Shown: positions 37,700 through 48,563 of the stretch, piece by piece
How positions within the stretch are numbered: position 1 is the stretch's first letter
Layout: the number at the start of each line of letters is the position of its first letter
Origin: Cryptomeria japonica
Lineage: Eukaryota; Streptophyta; Pinopsida; Cupressales; Cupressaceae
Reading direction: 5' to 3'
Length of the DNA stretch: 64,000 nt
Assembly: GCF_030272615.1 (NCBI RefSeq)
Contig: NC_081408.1
Coordinates: forward strand, 618,076,476 to 618,140,475
The notes under the pieces: generated by a model
Seen by the model: the letters and a program-made list of their open reading frames with translations, nothing else
Databases searched by the model: none
Told to the model about the DNA's origin: nothing
Program-made: the position numbers and the translations under genes

Positions 37700-40600
37700 G
37701 GGGGTATAACCCCAAGCTACTCTCTGAGATATTCAAAAGTCTCTTTAAGCAAAGGCTTAGTAAAAATATCTGCAATCTGCTCTTTAGTATTCACATAAAC
37801 CAATTTCACTTCTTTTGCTTCAACATTCTCTTTTAGAAAATTTAATTTGATAGAAACATGTTTCTTTTTTGAGTGAAGTACCAATTTATTAGATATATCA
37901 ATTGCTGCCATAATATCTCAGTAAATTGTTATAGGTTCCTTGTATTTTACCTTTATGTCCTTCAATATTTGCTTAATCCATAATACCTATGTGTAATTAG
38001 TTGTTGCTGCAACATATTCTGATTCTGTTGTTGATAAAGATGTGCAACTTTGTTTCTTGCTCAACCAAGAAAAAATACTCCATCGGTGGTGCTTTTTCTA
38101 TCATCTACATCTCCTGCCCAATTTGTATCTGTGTATGCACATAAATCAAAGTTTTCATCTCTAGGATACCATAAGCCAAGATTTGTAGTGCCTTGCAAAT
38201 ACCGGAAAATTCTTTTTACTATTGATTCATGATTTTCTTTAGGATTACTCTAAAATCTTGAAACAATACATATTGCATTCATAATATCAGGTCTTCTTTG
38301 TGTCAAATACAATAAACCTCCTATCATAGACTTGTATCTAGTCGGATTAATAGGTGTTGAGTCATCCTTCAATGATAATTTATCAGTTGTAGTCATAGGT
38401 GTGCTTACTGGTTTAGAGTTTTCCATGCCAAATTTCTTTAGTAATTCCTTCAAGTACTTAGATTGACTCAAGAATATACCTTTATCAGTCTATGAAATCT
38501 GCAATCCTAAAAAGAATTTTATCTCCCCAATCATAGATATTTCAAATTCTTGTTGCATTTTATTAGAAAAATCTTTACATAATCCATCTTCTCCTCCAAA
38601 GATTATATCATCAACAAAAACTTCTATAATCAAGATGTCATCATTAGTCACTTTGTAATATAATTTGTTGTCAGCATTACCTTTAGTGAAACCAATCTTC
38701 AAAAGATATTTATCCAATCAAGCATACCAAGCTCTAGGAGCTTTCTTTAGCCCATACAAAGCTTTCCTTAACCTGCAAACCATATCTTTGTCATCTGTCA
38801 ATGAAAATCCATCAGGTTGTTCAATATAAACTTCTTCTTCAAGATCACCATTCAGAAATGCACATTTAATATCCATTTGATATACTTTATAGTTCTTGTG
38901 TGCTGCAAAAGCCAAGAATAATCTGACTGCCTCAATTCTAGCTACTGGTGCAAAGGTTTCATTATAGTCAACTCCTTCTTTATGTGAATATCCCTTACAC
39001 ACTAATCTTACTTTATTTCTGATTACCTTACCATCTTCATTAAGTTTATTTCTAAATACCCATTTAGTTCCAATTACATTTTTGTCTTTTGGCCAAGGAA
39101 CTAATATCCATGTGTTATTCTTTTCAATTTGTTCCAATTCATCTTCCATAGCTTTAATCCAAAATTTATCTTCACATGCCTCATTAACTGATGCTGGTTC
39201 AATTTGAGAAATAAGACATACCTCTTCATTTGTCAGTCTTCCTCTAGTCATAACTCCTTGATACTTGTTCCCAATTATCTGATCTTCAGAGTGGTTCAGT
39301 CTTACATACCAAGGTGTCCTTGCTTGTTGTTGTTCCTCAGTTATTGTGGAATTTTCAGATGATGCTTGTGTGACTGGATCATTATTCTGTACCGGTGTAC
39401 TTATTGTAGGTTCATTTGATATTATCTCTATTGTCGGTTCAGAGTCCATGTACCTTGAATTTCCTCTAGACTATTCATCAATCTTCACATTTGCACTCTC
39501 AAAATTTTTCTGCTATCTCTTGTTAAAACATCTATATGCCTTGCTCTTAGATGAATAGCCAAGAAATATTCCTTCATCACTTCTAGGATCAAATTTTCCA
39601 ATATACTCATCTCTTCTAATAGAGCATTTACTTCCAAATATTCTGAAATATTTAAGAGTAGGAGTATTACCAAACCATAGTTCATGAGGGGTCTTACCGA
39701 TTTCACCTTTAATGTGAACTTTGTTGAATGTGTAAACCAATGTACTCACTACTTTTCTCCAATATACATGAGGTAGATTTTCTTCTGATAACATACTTCT
39801 AGCTGCATCCAAAATAGTTATGTTTTTCATTTCCACAACTCCATTCTGCTGGGGTGTCCAGGGTGCTGATAGTTGTCTTTTGATTCCATTCACTTCATAG
39901 AATGTATTAAATTCCTTAGATGTGAATTCACCTCCTTGATCTGATCTCAGACATTTGATTTTCTTACCAGTTTCATTCTCTACCATCACCTTGAATAGCT
40001 TGAATTTCCCAAGTGCTTCTGATTTCTCCTTGAGAAAAGTAACCCAACACATTCTAGAATAGTCATCAATGATTACATAAAATACCTATCTCCTTGTAAG
40101 CTTCTAGTTCTTTTTGGACCACATAAATCAGTATGAATTAAGTCAAGAACATTATTGGATTTTTCTGGAATACTCTTAAAAGATTCTCTAACTTGTTTTC
40201 CAAATTGACATTCCTTACATACCGGATTGTGAGGTTTGACAATTTTAGGTAAATCCCTTACTGCCTTAGTTGTATTGATTTTCACAATGCAATCAAAATT
40301 TGCATGACAAAGTCTCTTATGCCATAACCAACTTTCATCAATATGTGCAATCAAGTATGTCTTTTCACTATTGTTCAAATGAAAAATATTACCTCTAGTT
40401 TGATTACCGGTTGCAATTTCCAAACTAATTCTATTCAAGATTTTGCATTTACCATTCTTGAATTGTAACTGAAATCCTTTTTCAACTAATTGACCAACAC
40501 TCAAAAGATTATGCTTCAAACCTTCAACATAGTAAACATTATCAATATTGTGCTTACCATCAAAAGATACAGTGCCTTTTCCTTTGATCAAATAAGCTTT

Positions 40601-40741
40601 ATCATCTCCAAATCTCACTAGACCTTCATTGTATTCCTGAAAGGTTAAGAATTTACTTTTATCACCAGTCATATGATGTGAACATCCTAAATCAATGATC
40701 CATTCATCCTTATCTTCAATTCTAGCTGCCAAGGCATGCTC
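37700..40741 (-). pseudogene. copia pol of E: protease, GAG-pre-integrase, integrase, RT, RNase H
   Basis: The protease reads D-L-G where the active site should be D-S-G (about 40690). GAG-pre-integrase and the integrase start run in one frame to 40073, where a frameshift follows FM. The integrase triad is complete: HTDLCGP, LRSDQGGEF (about 39940) and NGVVEMKN (about 39840). RT has [21 protein letters not shown] and FVDDIIFGGED (about 38600), broken by single stops near 38717, 38487 and 38250. RNase H decays between 38230 and 37915 and then reads clean (KHVSIKLNFL, ADIFTKPL). The chemistry is as in all copia pol; this copy is inactive because of the breaks. Confidence 0.9.
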
Positions 40742-41944
40742 TGTTGGCATTTTTGATGATTATGTTGTGATTGTCATTGATGGACACACACTTGCATTGA
40801 GATCTCCTTTATATGTATGAGTTAGATCACAACTGGTATTTGTTCCAACCGGTATGTTGTATTATAGTCTTTAGACTATTGATGTTTTGTAGAATGTGTT
40901 TTCCGGTCTGAAGTGGCATGACGACGCCAAGCGGTTCATGGATCCCAAGCACTACGAGGGATCAAAGCGGCATAACACATTTTTACCAGTCTTCATTTTT
41001 GACAAACCGACAACCGGTATTTTGTATGAACTGGCATTCTGTGATGAGTTACCAACCAACATTTTGTGATGAGTTACCAACTGACATTTTGTGATGAGTT
41101 ACCATCCACCAATTGTTTGACGGTGCCGACACTAAAATGGTGCTCTGTGTGTCGTGTTACAAGAACATGTCTAGATGCATTGAACCTAGGAAATTGTATT
41201 GTAATCCTATTGGACCGACATGAAATCAGATTCCTTTATAAGGACATCATGTCTAGGGTTTTTGAGGTTGTTGTTGTAGTTGAAGCTACAGTTGAGGTTA
41301 TTATGTTAGAGTTGTTGTGGTCAATGCTATTGCTAGGGTTTAAGGTGATTGATGAGATAGAGAGAGTCTGAATGTGTAGAAGACTGAAGTAATGCTGGAA
41401 TGCATTAGAAGTGAGCTATCAAGGATCTAACCAAGCAAGCTGTGCTATCTGATAGATCATATACTTGTTGATTACTCACATCTTTGACAAGTCTGTAGCC
41501 CTTAACCGGGTAGGCCCAAAAGCCTTCTGTAAATCCTCTAACAAGGTGGTTCACATCTGTGGATCTAAAATCCTCTAGCAAGGTAGTCTTTAATTGAACT
41601 TATCTCCTAACAGAGATTGAGATTCCTAACAGGATCTGTTCTAGTAAAGAACATTGTAAGAGCTTAACCGGTCTAACCTTAACTGGTCTAGTTCCTATTC
41701 TACAGATAGTTACTTGTGAGTTCCATCTCACCGTGGTTTTTCCCATTTGGGTTTCCACGTCAAAATTCCTTGTGTTATGGTGTTTGTGCTTCTGTGGGTA
41801 AATTCTCTATTTGCTATTTGGTTTCCGTGTGTACTAACCGGTTTGTCTGCTAAATTGTTTTACCAGTTTACTGTTTATCTTGCAAAGTGTTTATGTGTGA
41901 AAAGTTTTGGCATACTAATTTACCCCCCCTCTTAGTATTCATCA
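40742..41944 (+). repeat. 5' LTR of F
   Basis: It starts TGTTGGCATTTTTGATG and ends TAGTATTCATCA, and matches 47373-48558 with mainly transition differences. It carries a 25-bp tandem repeat (41033-41108), a TATAAG word (about 41237-41242) and a C7 run (41923-41929) near the end. Confidence 0.93.
41033..41108 (+). repeat. 25-bp tandem repeat, three copies, in the F LTR
   Basis: GTGATGAGTTACCA recurs at 41041, 41066 and 41091. The right LTR has the same array near 47671, 47697 and 47722. It sits about 130-200 bp before the candidate TATA box, where promoter or enhancer repeats of retrotransposons are often found. Confidence 0.85.
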
Positions 41945-41946
41945 AT

Positions 41947-41959
41947 TGGTATCAGAGCC
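41947..41959 (+). promoter_or_regulatory. primer binding site of F
   Basis: TGGTATCAGAGCC begins two bases after the LTR end, an exact match to the initiator-Met site of plant copia elements. Confidence 0.92.
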
Positions 41960-41994
41960 TACCTTTCTATAATTTTAACCACTTGGAAAGAGAT

Positions 41995-43272
41995 ATGGGG
42001 GAATACACACTGAGGGAATTTACTCATCGGCTCACTCAGTCTGAGCAAGCCTATGATGAGCTTATGATAAAGTATAAGGCCTCTCAAGAAAAAAGGAAAG
42101 AACATGCTAAGAAACTGATGGAGCTATCTAAAAATAGTTCTTCTGATGAAGTGGATATGGAAGCCCTAATTCAAGAAGTAGAAAAGGTAAATGAATCAAA
42201 CTCCAACGTAAGAAAGGAATTGGAAGGACTAACTATTAGAATGTGTCAAGAGCTTGAAATCCAGAGGAAGGCTGAAGATCTGGTGAAGGATAAAGATCAT
42301 GAGATTCCCAAGTTGAAGCAAGAGATCAGTGCTTTAACCGCTCAACTCCATGCAAGCAAAGTGGAAAAGGAGGATATGCAAGGAGAACTAAACACAACCA
42401 TCTCTGAGAATGAAAACTTGATGGAAGCAAATGCTGCTATTTCCAAGGAACTCTCTGAGTCAAAGGAAATACTTGCTAAATTCAGCAAGAGTACTGTCAA
42501 GCTAGAGCAAAAGCTTGGATCTGCCAAACCTACCAAGAATACTGATGGACTTGGTTATTCTAGTCATGAGGAAGGAGAGACCTCAGGAACAAATGCTGAA
42601 GCATCAAAGAAGCAACCGACATTCAAAGGAAAAGGTAAGGAAAAATTCAAACCTGTTTGCTTTAACTGTCTTAAGGAAGGACACACTGCCAATGTATGTA
42701 GGAGCAAAGCCTACAATAATTTTCCTTACTTTATTAACAATGTACCTAGATCCAATAAGTTCAATGGTCATTGTCATGCATGCAACAAGTTTGGGCATAG
42801 AGCTTTTGAATGCAGGTCTATGATGAATAACTCTGGAAGATATCCTCAAAGGACCCAAGGAATTGGTCCTAAACCTTTTGTGAACTAGTACCACAACTGG
42901 TTTAATATCTTCAATCATCAGCCAAGAAGTAGTGGGCATCAAGCGGAAACTAGATGGAGAGCAAATTGTATGATCTGTTATGATCATGGTCACACTACTG
43001 CAACATGTAGAAGGAAGAAAGGAAACATGAACAATGGACCTTGGAGAGCACTTGGATTGGTCTGCTATCATTGCAACAAACTGGGTCACATTGCCAGATT
43101 TTGTAGGTCAAGAAAGAACATATCTGATGATATACCAGTCACTCTGGAAGGAAATATTGATGTTGAAACTATTCAAGCAGACATGAACAAAACATGGAGG
43201 AAGAAACCAACAATGTTGGAAGAGGAACTGGTTTCTGTACCTAGTGTAGAAATATCAGAATTGGCAAACTAA
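41995..43272 (+). pseudogene. ORF1 of F: coiled coil plus four CCHC zinc knuckles, one stop codon
   Basis: The ATG at 41995 is 36 bases after the primer site. One frame runs 426 codons to 43272 with a single TAG at 42886-42888. Residues 1 to about 190 form a charged coiled coil (LTAQLHASKVEKEDMQGEL). A Gly/Ser/Lys linker follows, then knuckles CFNCLKEGHTANVC, CHACNKFGHRAFEC, CMICYDHGHTTATC and CYHCNKLGHIARFC (about 42658-43110). No UBN2 capsid domain is visible. The likely role is RNA or DNA binding and multimerisation in a particle built with Gag from a helper element; that is inference. Confidence 0.88.
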
Positions 43273-43720
43273 GCTTCAAAAGGCTTAGGGGGAGCAAATA
43301 GCGAAATTTTTTTGAACCCCCAGTTTATACCGACAAAAGACCTTAACCGGTATATGATACCTGTCGCTTGACAGAAGACTAGAAATGGTAAAAAGGCAAA
43401 TTAAGCTTTATGCCCTAATGGAGAAGCATTAATGATGGTAGGTGAGGACTATGTTTAAAAGAATTTTTGAAATCATTTCTCACTATCAGTTTTCGAGCGA
43501 AGAAAAGTTTTTCAAAGAGCAGAGTGATGAAAAGGTGATTTGAGCTAAGATTTCAAGAAATTGACAAATCGCGAAGCAGAATCAAATTCAAATTGCAAAC
43601 GGTCAAGTGGAGAACATAAAGGAGTGATTCAGCAACCGACGGGGTGTGGAGAAAAGGAGAATCAGAAAGCCCTAAATTCATGTTTTAAAGGTATTTCTCG
43701 AGTTCTTAAAATATTCTACA
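43273..43720 (+). other. spacer between ORF1 and the second ORF of F
   Basis: Non-coding. It contains a purine tract TTAGGGGGAGCA (about 43287), a TTTAAAA word (about 43454-43460), and AAAGGTATTT just upstream of the next ATG. The last two have counterparts in the D spacer. Confidence 0.4.
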
Positions 43721-46700
43721 ATGGCTTCTGCATCTCATACCAGTTCTAGTGCATCCATTGAGTCTGAAAGTTTCATTCAAAGAAAGTCAAAGTATAATGC
43801 CCTATCACAAGTTCCAGCTGGAGTAATAGTAGAAGAGGGAGTTTCTGACTATATTGATTGCAAGATTGAAGACCTAGGGTCTCTAGCCAGCCACTCCCAA
43901 CTAGGTCTATTTTGTGGAAAGGATAAGAAAATCAAACTGGAATATAGTATCTTAGAGAAGAAGAAACTCCATAATGTTGTATACTTTCTAGAGGAGTTTA
44001 CAGAGGATCATATTAGGATCATTTTGAGCAGAGTCCATGGTGACAAGATGTACCTAGAGAGGATGCATGATATCACACCATAGGCAATTCATGCAGTCAC
44101 CAGTTTCTGCAACACAGGGGAAGTACCAGCCCTAAGGACAGTTAGCAAAACTAAGATGTCCAAGCTCACCGGTTCAGTGAGTGACTCATGGGGCATGACT
44201 ATAAATTCAATCAAGGATGATCTGGTTAAGTATGCCTGCATGGTGATAGGCTACTGGACATTCTCAGCCAGCAGAATCAACTTTGTATCTACTACAATGG
44301 TAAATGTCGCTTACTGGATGATAAAGGAGGATGCGTCATTTGATTTGTGCATCAATATGCAGAGGCAACTCCTGCTGAATCTAAAGTTAATCAAATAGGA
44401 CAATGCACTTAGGTTCAAGTTTGGACAACTACTAGTAGGGTTGTTCTTCTATTTTAAAGGCTACTTCCCAGGAGTAGGAGATGTTCAGTGGTCTAGTGAC
44501 CAACCGGTAACCAAGCAAATCAAGGAAAGCATTGAAGCACTTGGAACCAGTTACCCTGATATTCTGAACAAGTATTTCGATGAGTTCAGAAGGAAGATGA
44601 GCCAAAGAGTGAGGATCTTAGGAGACATCATCAAGAAATATGAAGACGATATATGCTTCACCATCCAAGTAGACAAATGTATAATGGAGGTTGTTGAGCC
44701 TAGAATGGAAGAAATGGAGCCAATGGGCTATGAGGTGATGTACGACATGCTGGAAGGGTATGCCTCTACCCTTATTGCCTCACTACTTGATTGTAAGGTG
44801 AAGAGAACGAGCACCTACTTAGAGAGGTTAGCACTAGCTGAGGAACCACCAGCAATGAAAGAAAAGGAACCGGCAAAGAAGAAAGCAAAGGCAGTGCCTG
44901 CAGCATCTGCATCGGTTACTACTGCAACACCAAAAGTGACCAAGCGGTCACCTGCTAAGAAGAAACTGGAAGCTGCATCAACTAAAGTGTTCCAGAGAAA
45001 GAGGAAGACAAGAAGCAACTCTTTGGACTCAAAAGAAACTGTGTTTGAGGAGCAGCCTAAAAAGGCGAGACAGACAAGAAAGAAGACACAGAGTGAACCG
45101 GCATCTTCAGCACCAGTAAATATAGATATCTCCTCCTATAAACCTTTGACACATTGTCAAAGAACAATAAATAATATTAGGAGAAAAGTGTTAAATGACT
45201 TACTTGAGTATTTCGATGACTTTAATGAGGATGAAAAGGAAGCGGTTGAAAAGGAAATAATTTAGTATCTATGTAGTAATGACCGGTCGCCCTTAGAGAT
45301 TAAGTCTCAAACACCAGATTCTTTATATATGTCATTAAATAATAGATGGCACATTGCCATAGAGAAAGAATAGGAAATTAGGGAAAAAGTTTTTGCACAG
45401 TACTTTCCCAACCTGTCAAATTCTGAATTGTATGATGTTATTGACCAAAATAAAGGACTCTTCTTCACTAGAAAAAGAAGACTCTGACTGTTAGAAGGTA
45501 GAGTTGCTGACGTTAAAAAGGACACCTATCTATTTATGAAAACTCCTATCCAGACTCACAAAACATGTTTGGCCAATCGACAATCAGAAGAAGAAACGAT
45601 TATATCCAAACCGCATGAAGCATTTGATGATGAAGGAAATCTAGTTGTAGAACCAATCGAAACTATTGATGTCGATGCCCTGGACGTAGAAGATGTCACT
45701 CAGGACATACCTTCTGAGGGAACAAAACAGGTGCAACAGGCCAAACAGGGCAGTGAGCAAGCTAAGGAACAGGCAGAGAAGAAGAAGAGGGATGAAGATG
45801 AGAAAAAGTGGAAAGAGGAAGAGGAGAAAAGATGAAGAGGAGAAAAGAAAAGATGAAGAGAAAAGGAAGCAAGAAGATGAGAGGAAAAAGAAAGAAGAAG
45901 AAGGAAGAGGAAAAGAAGAAGAAGGAAGAGGAAGATAAAGAAAAGGAAAAGTGGAAGGAAGAAGAAAAGAAGAAGAAGGAAGAGGAAGAGAAAGAAGAGG
46001 AGAAGAGGAAGGAAGCTGAGAGGAAAAAGAAAGAAGAGGAGAAGAGGAAGGAAGCTGAGAGGAAAAAGAAAGAAGAGGAAGACAAGGAACAAGAAAAGAA
46101 GAAGGAAGCAGAGAAAAAGAAGAAGGAAGAAGAAGACAAGGCAACGGAGAAAAGCAAAGTGGAGAAAAAGAAAGTGGAAGAGGACAAGGTAGCAGAAGAG
46201 GTGAAGAGCACACAGATGGAGACTCCGGAGGCAACCGAGAGTCAAGCCAAACCAGCTAATATCACCAGTCCTATCGATCTCTAGTCTGCAAGTGAATCGG
46301 AGATGATGCAAAGCATCAAGGTTGCTCAAGAGCACCTTGAAATCATTCGAAGGAAAAAGGAGAAAGATATAATTCAAGCGGCTATAGACACCCCTACCGG
46401 TTTGATCCTCGGTACCAATCTTCCCAAAACTGAATCATCACTAGCAAATCTTAAGCTACTATGTACAGTAGTGGATGATCAGGTGAAGAGCCTGGAAGAA
46501 GCAGCTGAGGTGAATGTCAAGAAAGAGCATCAAAAGGCTCTTAACATTTCTCTGGTGAAGAAGTTGAATGAACTCCAGTCTGAACTGTTGAAAGACCAAA
46601 AGGATATAAGGAATGCTTTGGATGAGGGAAATCTGCTACTAAGCAAAATCTATCAACCCCATCTATTCTACGATGATGTGCTAGCTCAAAAGCAAAAGGT

Positions 46701-47083
46701 TCAAACAGACTTACAGTCTTACTTGAGCACATTTAAGCCACCTTATGATTCCTTTGCAACCTATGGGCAAACCGTTCACGGGTTTCACATCCAGTCAACC
46801 AAAATGGAGCAAGAGATTAGCACATGGTCTAGAGATTTGTAGGAGCTCCAACTGGTTCTACTCCCATGATTGCAAATTCTTCAGAAGTGTTATCTGAACC
46901 TAGATGCCTTGATAGTTACACAGGAGATGAGCACAGTTGATGCCATGGAAGAACAGGTCTCCCAGATGCAAACAAAGAAAGAAGTGGCCACCTCCCTACT
47001 TCAGTCCTAGTCTCTATCCATGAAGCAATTCTTGCAGGACTATAAATCTATTTTTCACAAGTACTATTCCTTATTGTCATAAA
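43721..47083 (+). pseudogene. second ORF (aORF) of F, about 1,100 codons; unknown family
   Basis: The ATG at 43721 (context CTACAATGGCT, close to the plant start consensus) opens one frame kept to 45835 with stops near 44081, 44396, 45263, 45374 and 45487. A frameshift inside the Glu/Lys repeat (about 45830) leads into the frame of 45808-46842 and onward to about 47080. Domains: a globular N-terminal half shared with D (AVTS, GYW, LRFKFGQLLVGLFFYF, FTIQVDKCIMEVVEPR, MGYEV); a basic Lys/Pro/Ser stretch (44860-45110); a Glu/Lys-rich helix (45776-46200); and a helical C-terminus. No catalytic residues, signal peptide or membrane segment are seen. Envelope-like function is not supported. Confidence 0.75.
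45776..46200 (+). repeat. Glu/Lys-rich codon repeat (GAA/AAG/GAG) in the aORF of F
   Basis: Purine-only codons encode runs like KRKEAERKKKEEE, repeated with a 12-14-residue rhythm for about 140 codons. Such sequence typically forms a long single alpha helix. Antisense ORFs rich in Leu, Phe and Ser here are artefacts. The frameshift of the aORF falls in this tract, as expected for slippage. Confidence 0.85.
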
Positions 47084-47354
47084 CTTTTATTTTTTTTCTT
47101 TCAATGGAAACAGGGTTGTTCAGCGGTATTTTGCCATTGTTGGCAAAGGGGGAGAAGATTTCTATTTTGGAGAGAATGAAAATTTTGATATATGCTCTGA
47201 ATATCTCAATGTTTATGCTTTGTATGCAAAATTGTTATACATTGTATTGTTCAAGGGATAGTGTATATACTTAGGGGGATCAATTTTGCTAATGGCATGA
47301 TTTTGTTGTAAAACACTTAGATGTCAAAATTTTATTTTCCTAAGGGTTGCCATC

Positions 47355-47372
47355 AATGCCAAAGGGGGAGAT
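47355..47372 (+). promoter_or_regulatory. polypurine tract of F
   Basis: AATGCCAAAGGGGGAGAT adjoins the 3' LTR. AATGCCAA pairs with TTGGCATT of the LTR start, leaving the purine run in the loop. A second tract, CAAAGGGGGAGAAG, lies near 47145. Confidence 0.85.
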
Positions 47373-48558
47373 TGTTGGCATTTTTGATGATTATGTTGTG
47401 ATTGTCATTGATGGACACACACTTGCATTGAGATCTCCTTTATATGTATGAGTTAGATCACAACCAGTATTTGTTCCAACTAGTATGCTGTATTATAGTC
47501 TTTAGACTATTGATGTTTTGCAGAATGTGTTTTCCGGTCTGAAGCGGCATGACGATGCTAAGCGGTTCTTGGATCCTAAGTGGTATGAGGGATCAAAGCG
47601 GAATAACACATTTTTACTAGTCTTCATTTTTGACAAATCGGCAACCGGTATTTTGTATGAACCGACATTCTATGATGAGTTACCAACTGGCATTCTGTGA
47701 TGAGTTACCAACCAAAATTTTGTGATGAGTTACCATCCACCGATTGTTTGACGGTGCCGACACTAAAATGGTGCTCTATGTGTCATGTTACAAGAACATG
47801 TCTAGATGCATTGAACCTAGGAAATTGTATTGTAATCCTATTGGACCGACATGAAATCAGATTCCTTTATAAGGACATCATGTCTAGGGTTTTTGAGGTT
47901 GTTGTTGTAGTTGAAGCTACAGTTGAGGTTATTGTGTTAGAGTTGTTGTGGTCAATGCTATTGCTAGGGTTTAAGGTGATTGATGAGATAGAGAGTCTGA
48001 ATGTGTAGAATATTGAAGTAATGCTGGAATGCATTAGAAGTGAGCTATCAAGGATCTATCCAAGCAAGTTGTGCTATCTGATAGATCATATACTTGTTGA
48101 TTACTCACATCTTTGACAAGTCTGTAGCCCTTAACTGGGTAGGCCCAAAAGCCTTCTGTAAATCCTCTAACAAGGTGGTTCGCATCTGTGGATCTAAAAT
48201 CCTCTAGCAAGGTAGTCTTTAATCAGACTTATCTCCTAATAGAGATTGAGATTCCTAACAGGATCTATTCTGGTAAAGAACATTGTAAGACCTTAACTGA
48301 TCTGGTTCCTATTCTACAGATAGTTACTTGTGAGTTCCATCTCACCATGGTTTTTCCCATTTGGGTTTCCATGTCAAAATTCCTTATGTTATGGTGTTTG
48401 TGCTTCTATGGGTAAATGCTCTATTTGCTATTTGGTTTGCATGTGTACTAACCGGTTTGTCTGCTAAACTATTTTACCGGTTTACTATTTATCTTGCAAA
48501 ATGTTTATGTGTGAAAAGTTTTGGCATACTAATTGACCCCCCCTCTTTGTATTCATCA
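47373..48558 (+). repeat. 3' LTR of F
   Basis: It starts TGTTGGCATTTTTGATG and ends TTGTATTCATCA. Differences from the left LTR are scattered, mostly C/T and G/A, as expected after methylation-driven decay. The C7 run lies at 48537-48543. Confidence 0.93.
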
Positions 48559-48563
48559 TTATC

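Larger units (their letters stand above)
40742..48558 (+). mobile_element. element F: non-autonomous LTR retrotransposon with zinc-knuckle ORF1 and a long second ORF
   Basis: LTRs of 1,203 and 1,186 bp flank 5.4 kb of internal sequence with an exact primer site, ORF1, a spacer, an aORF of about 1,100 codons and a polypurine tract. There is no pol. Flanking bases TGCTC (40737-40741) and TTATC (48559-48563) match at only three of five positions. The host coding frame of E nevertheless continues on both sides, so the insertion itself is clear. F is the innermost and youngest layer. Confidence 0.9.

Noticed and set aside
45641-46377. Long minus-strand ORFs rich in Leu, Phe and Ser that look like membrane proteins
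   Set aside because: They are the antisense of the Glu/Lys codon repeat in the F aORF; purine-only sense codons give hydrophobic antisense reading.
43721-47083. aORF of F as an envelope-like gene of a Sirevirus
   Set aside because: No signal peptide or transmembrane segment is seen, and it follows ORF1 directly instead of lying after pol.
40737-48563. Clean 5-bp target duplication for F
   Set aside because: TGCTC and TTATC match at three of five positions only; I keep the insertion call on LTR, primer-site and host-frame evidence instead.
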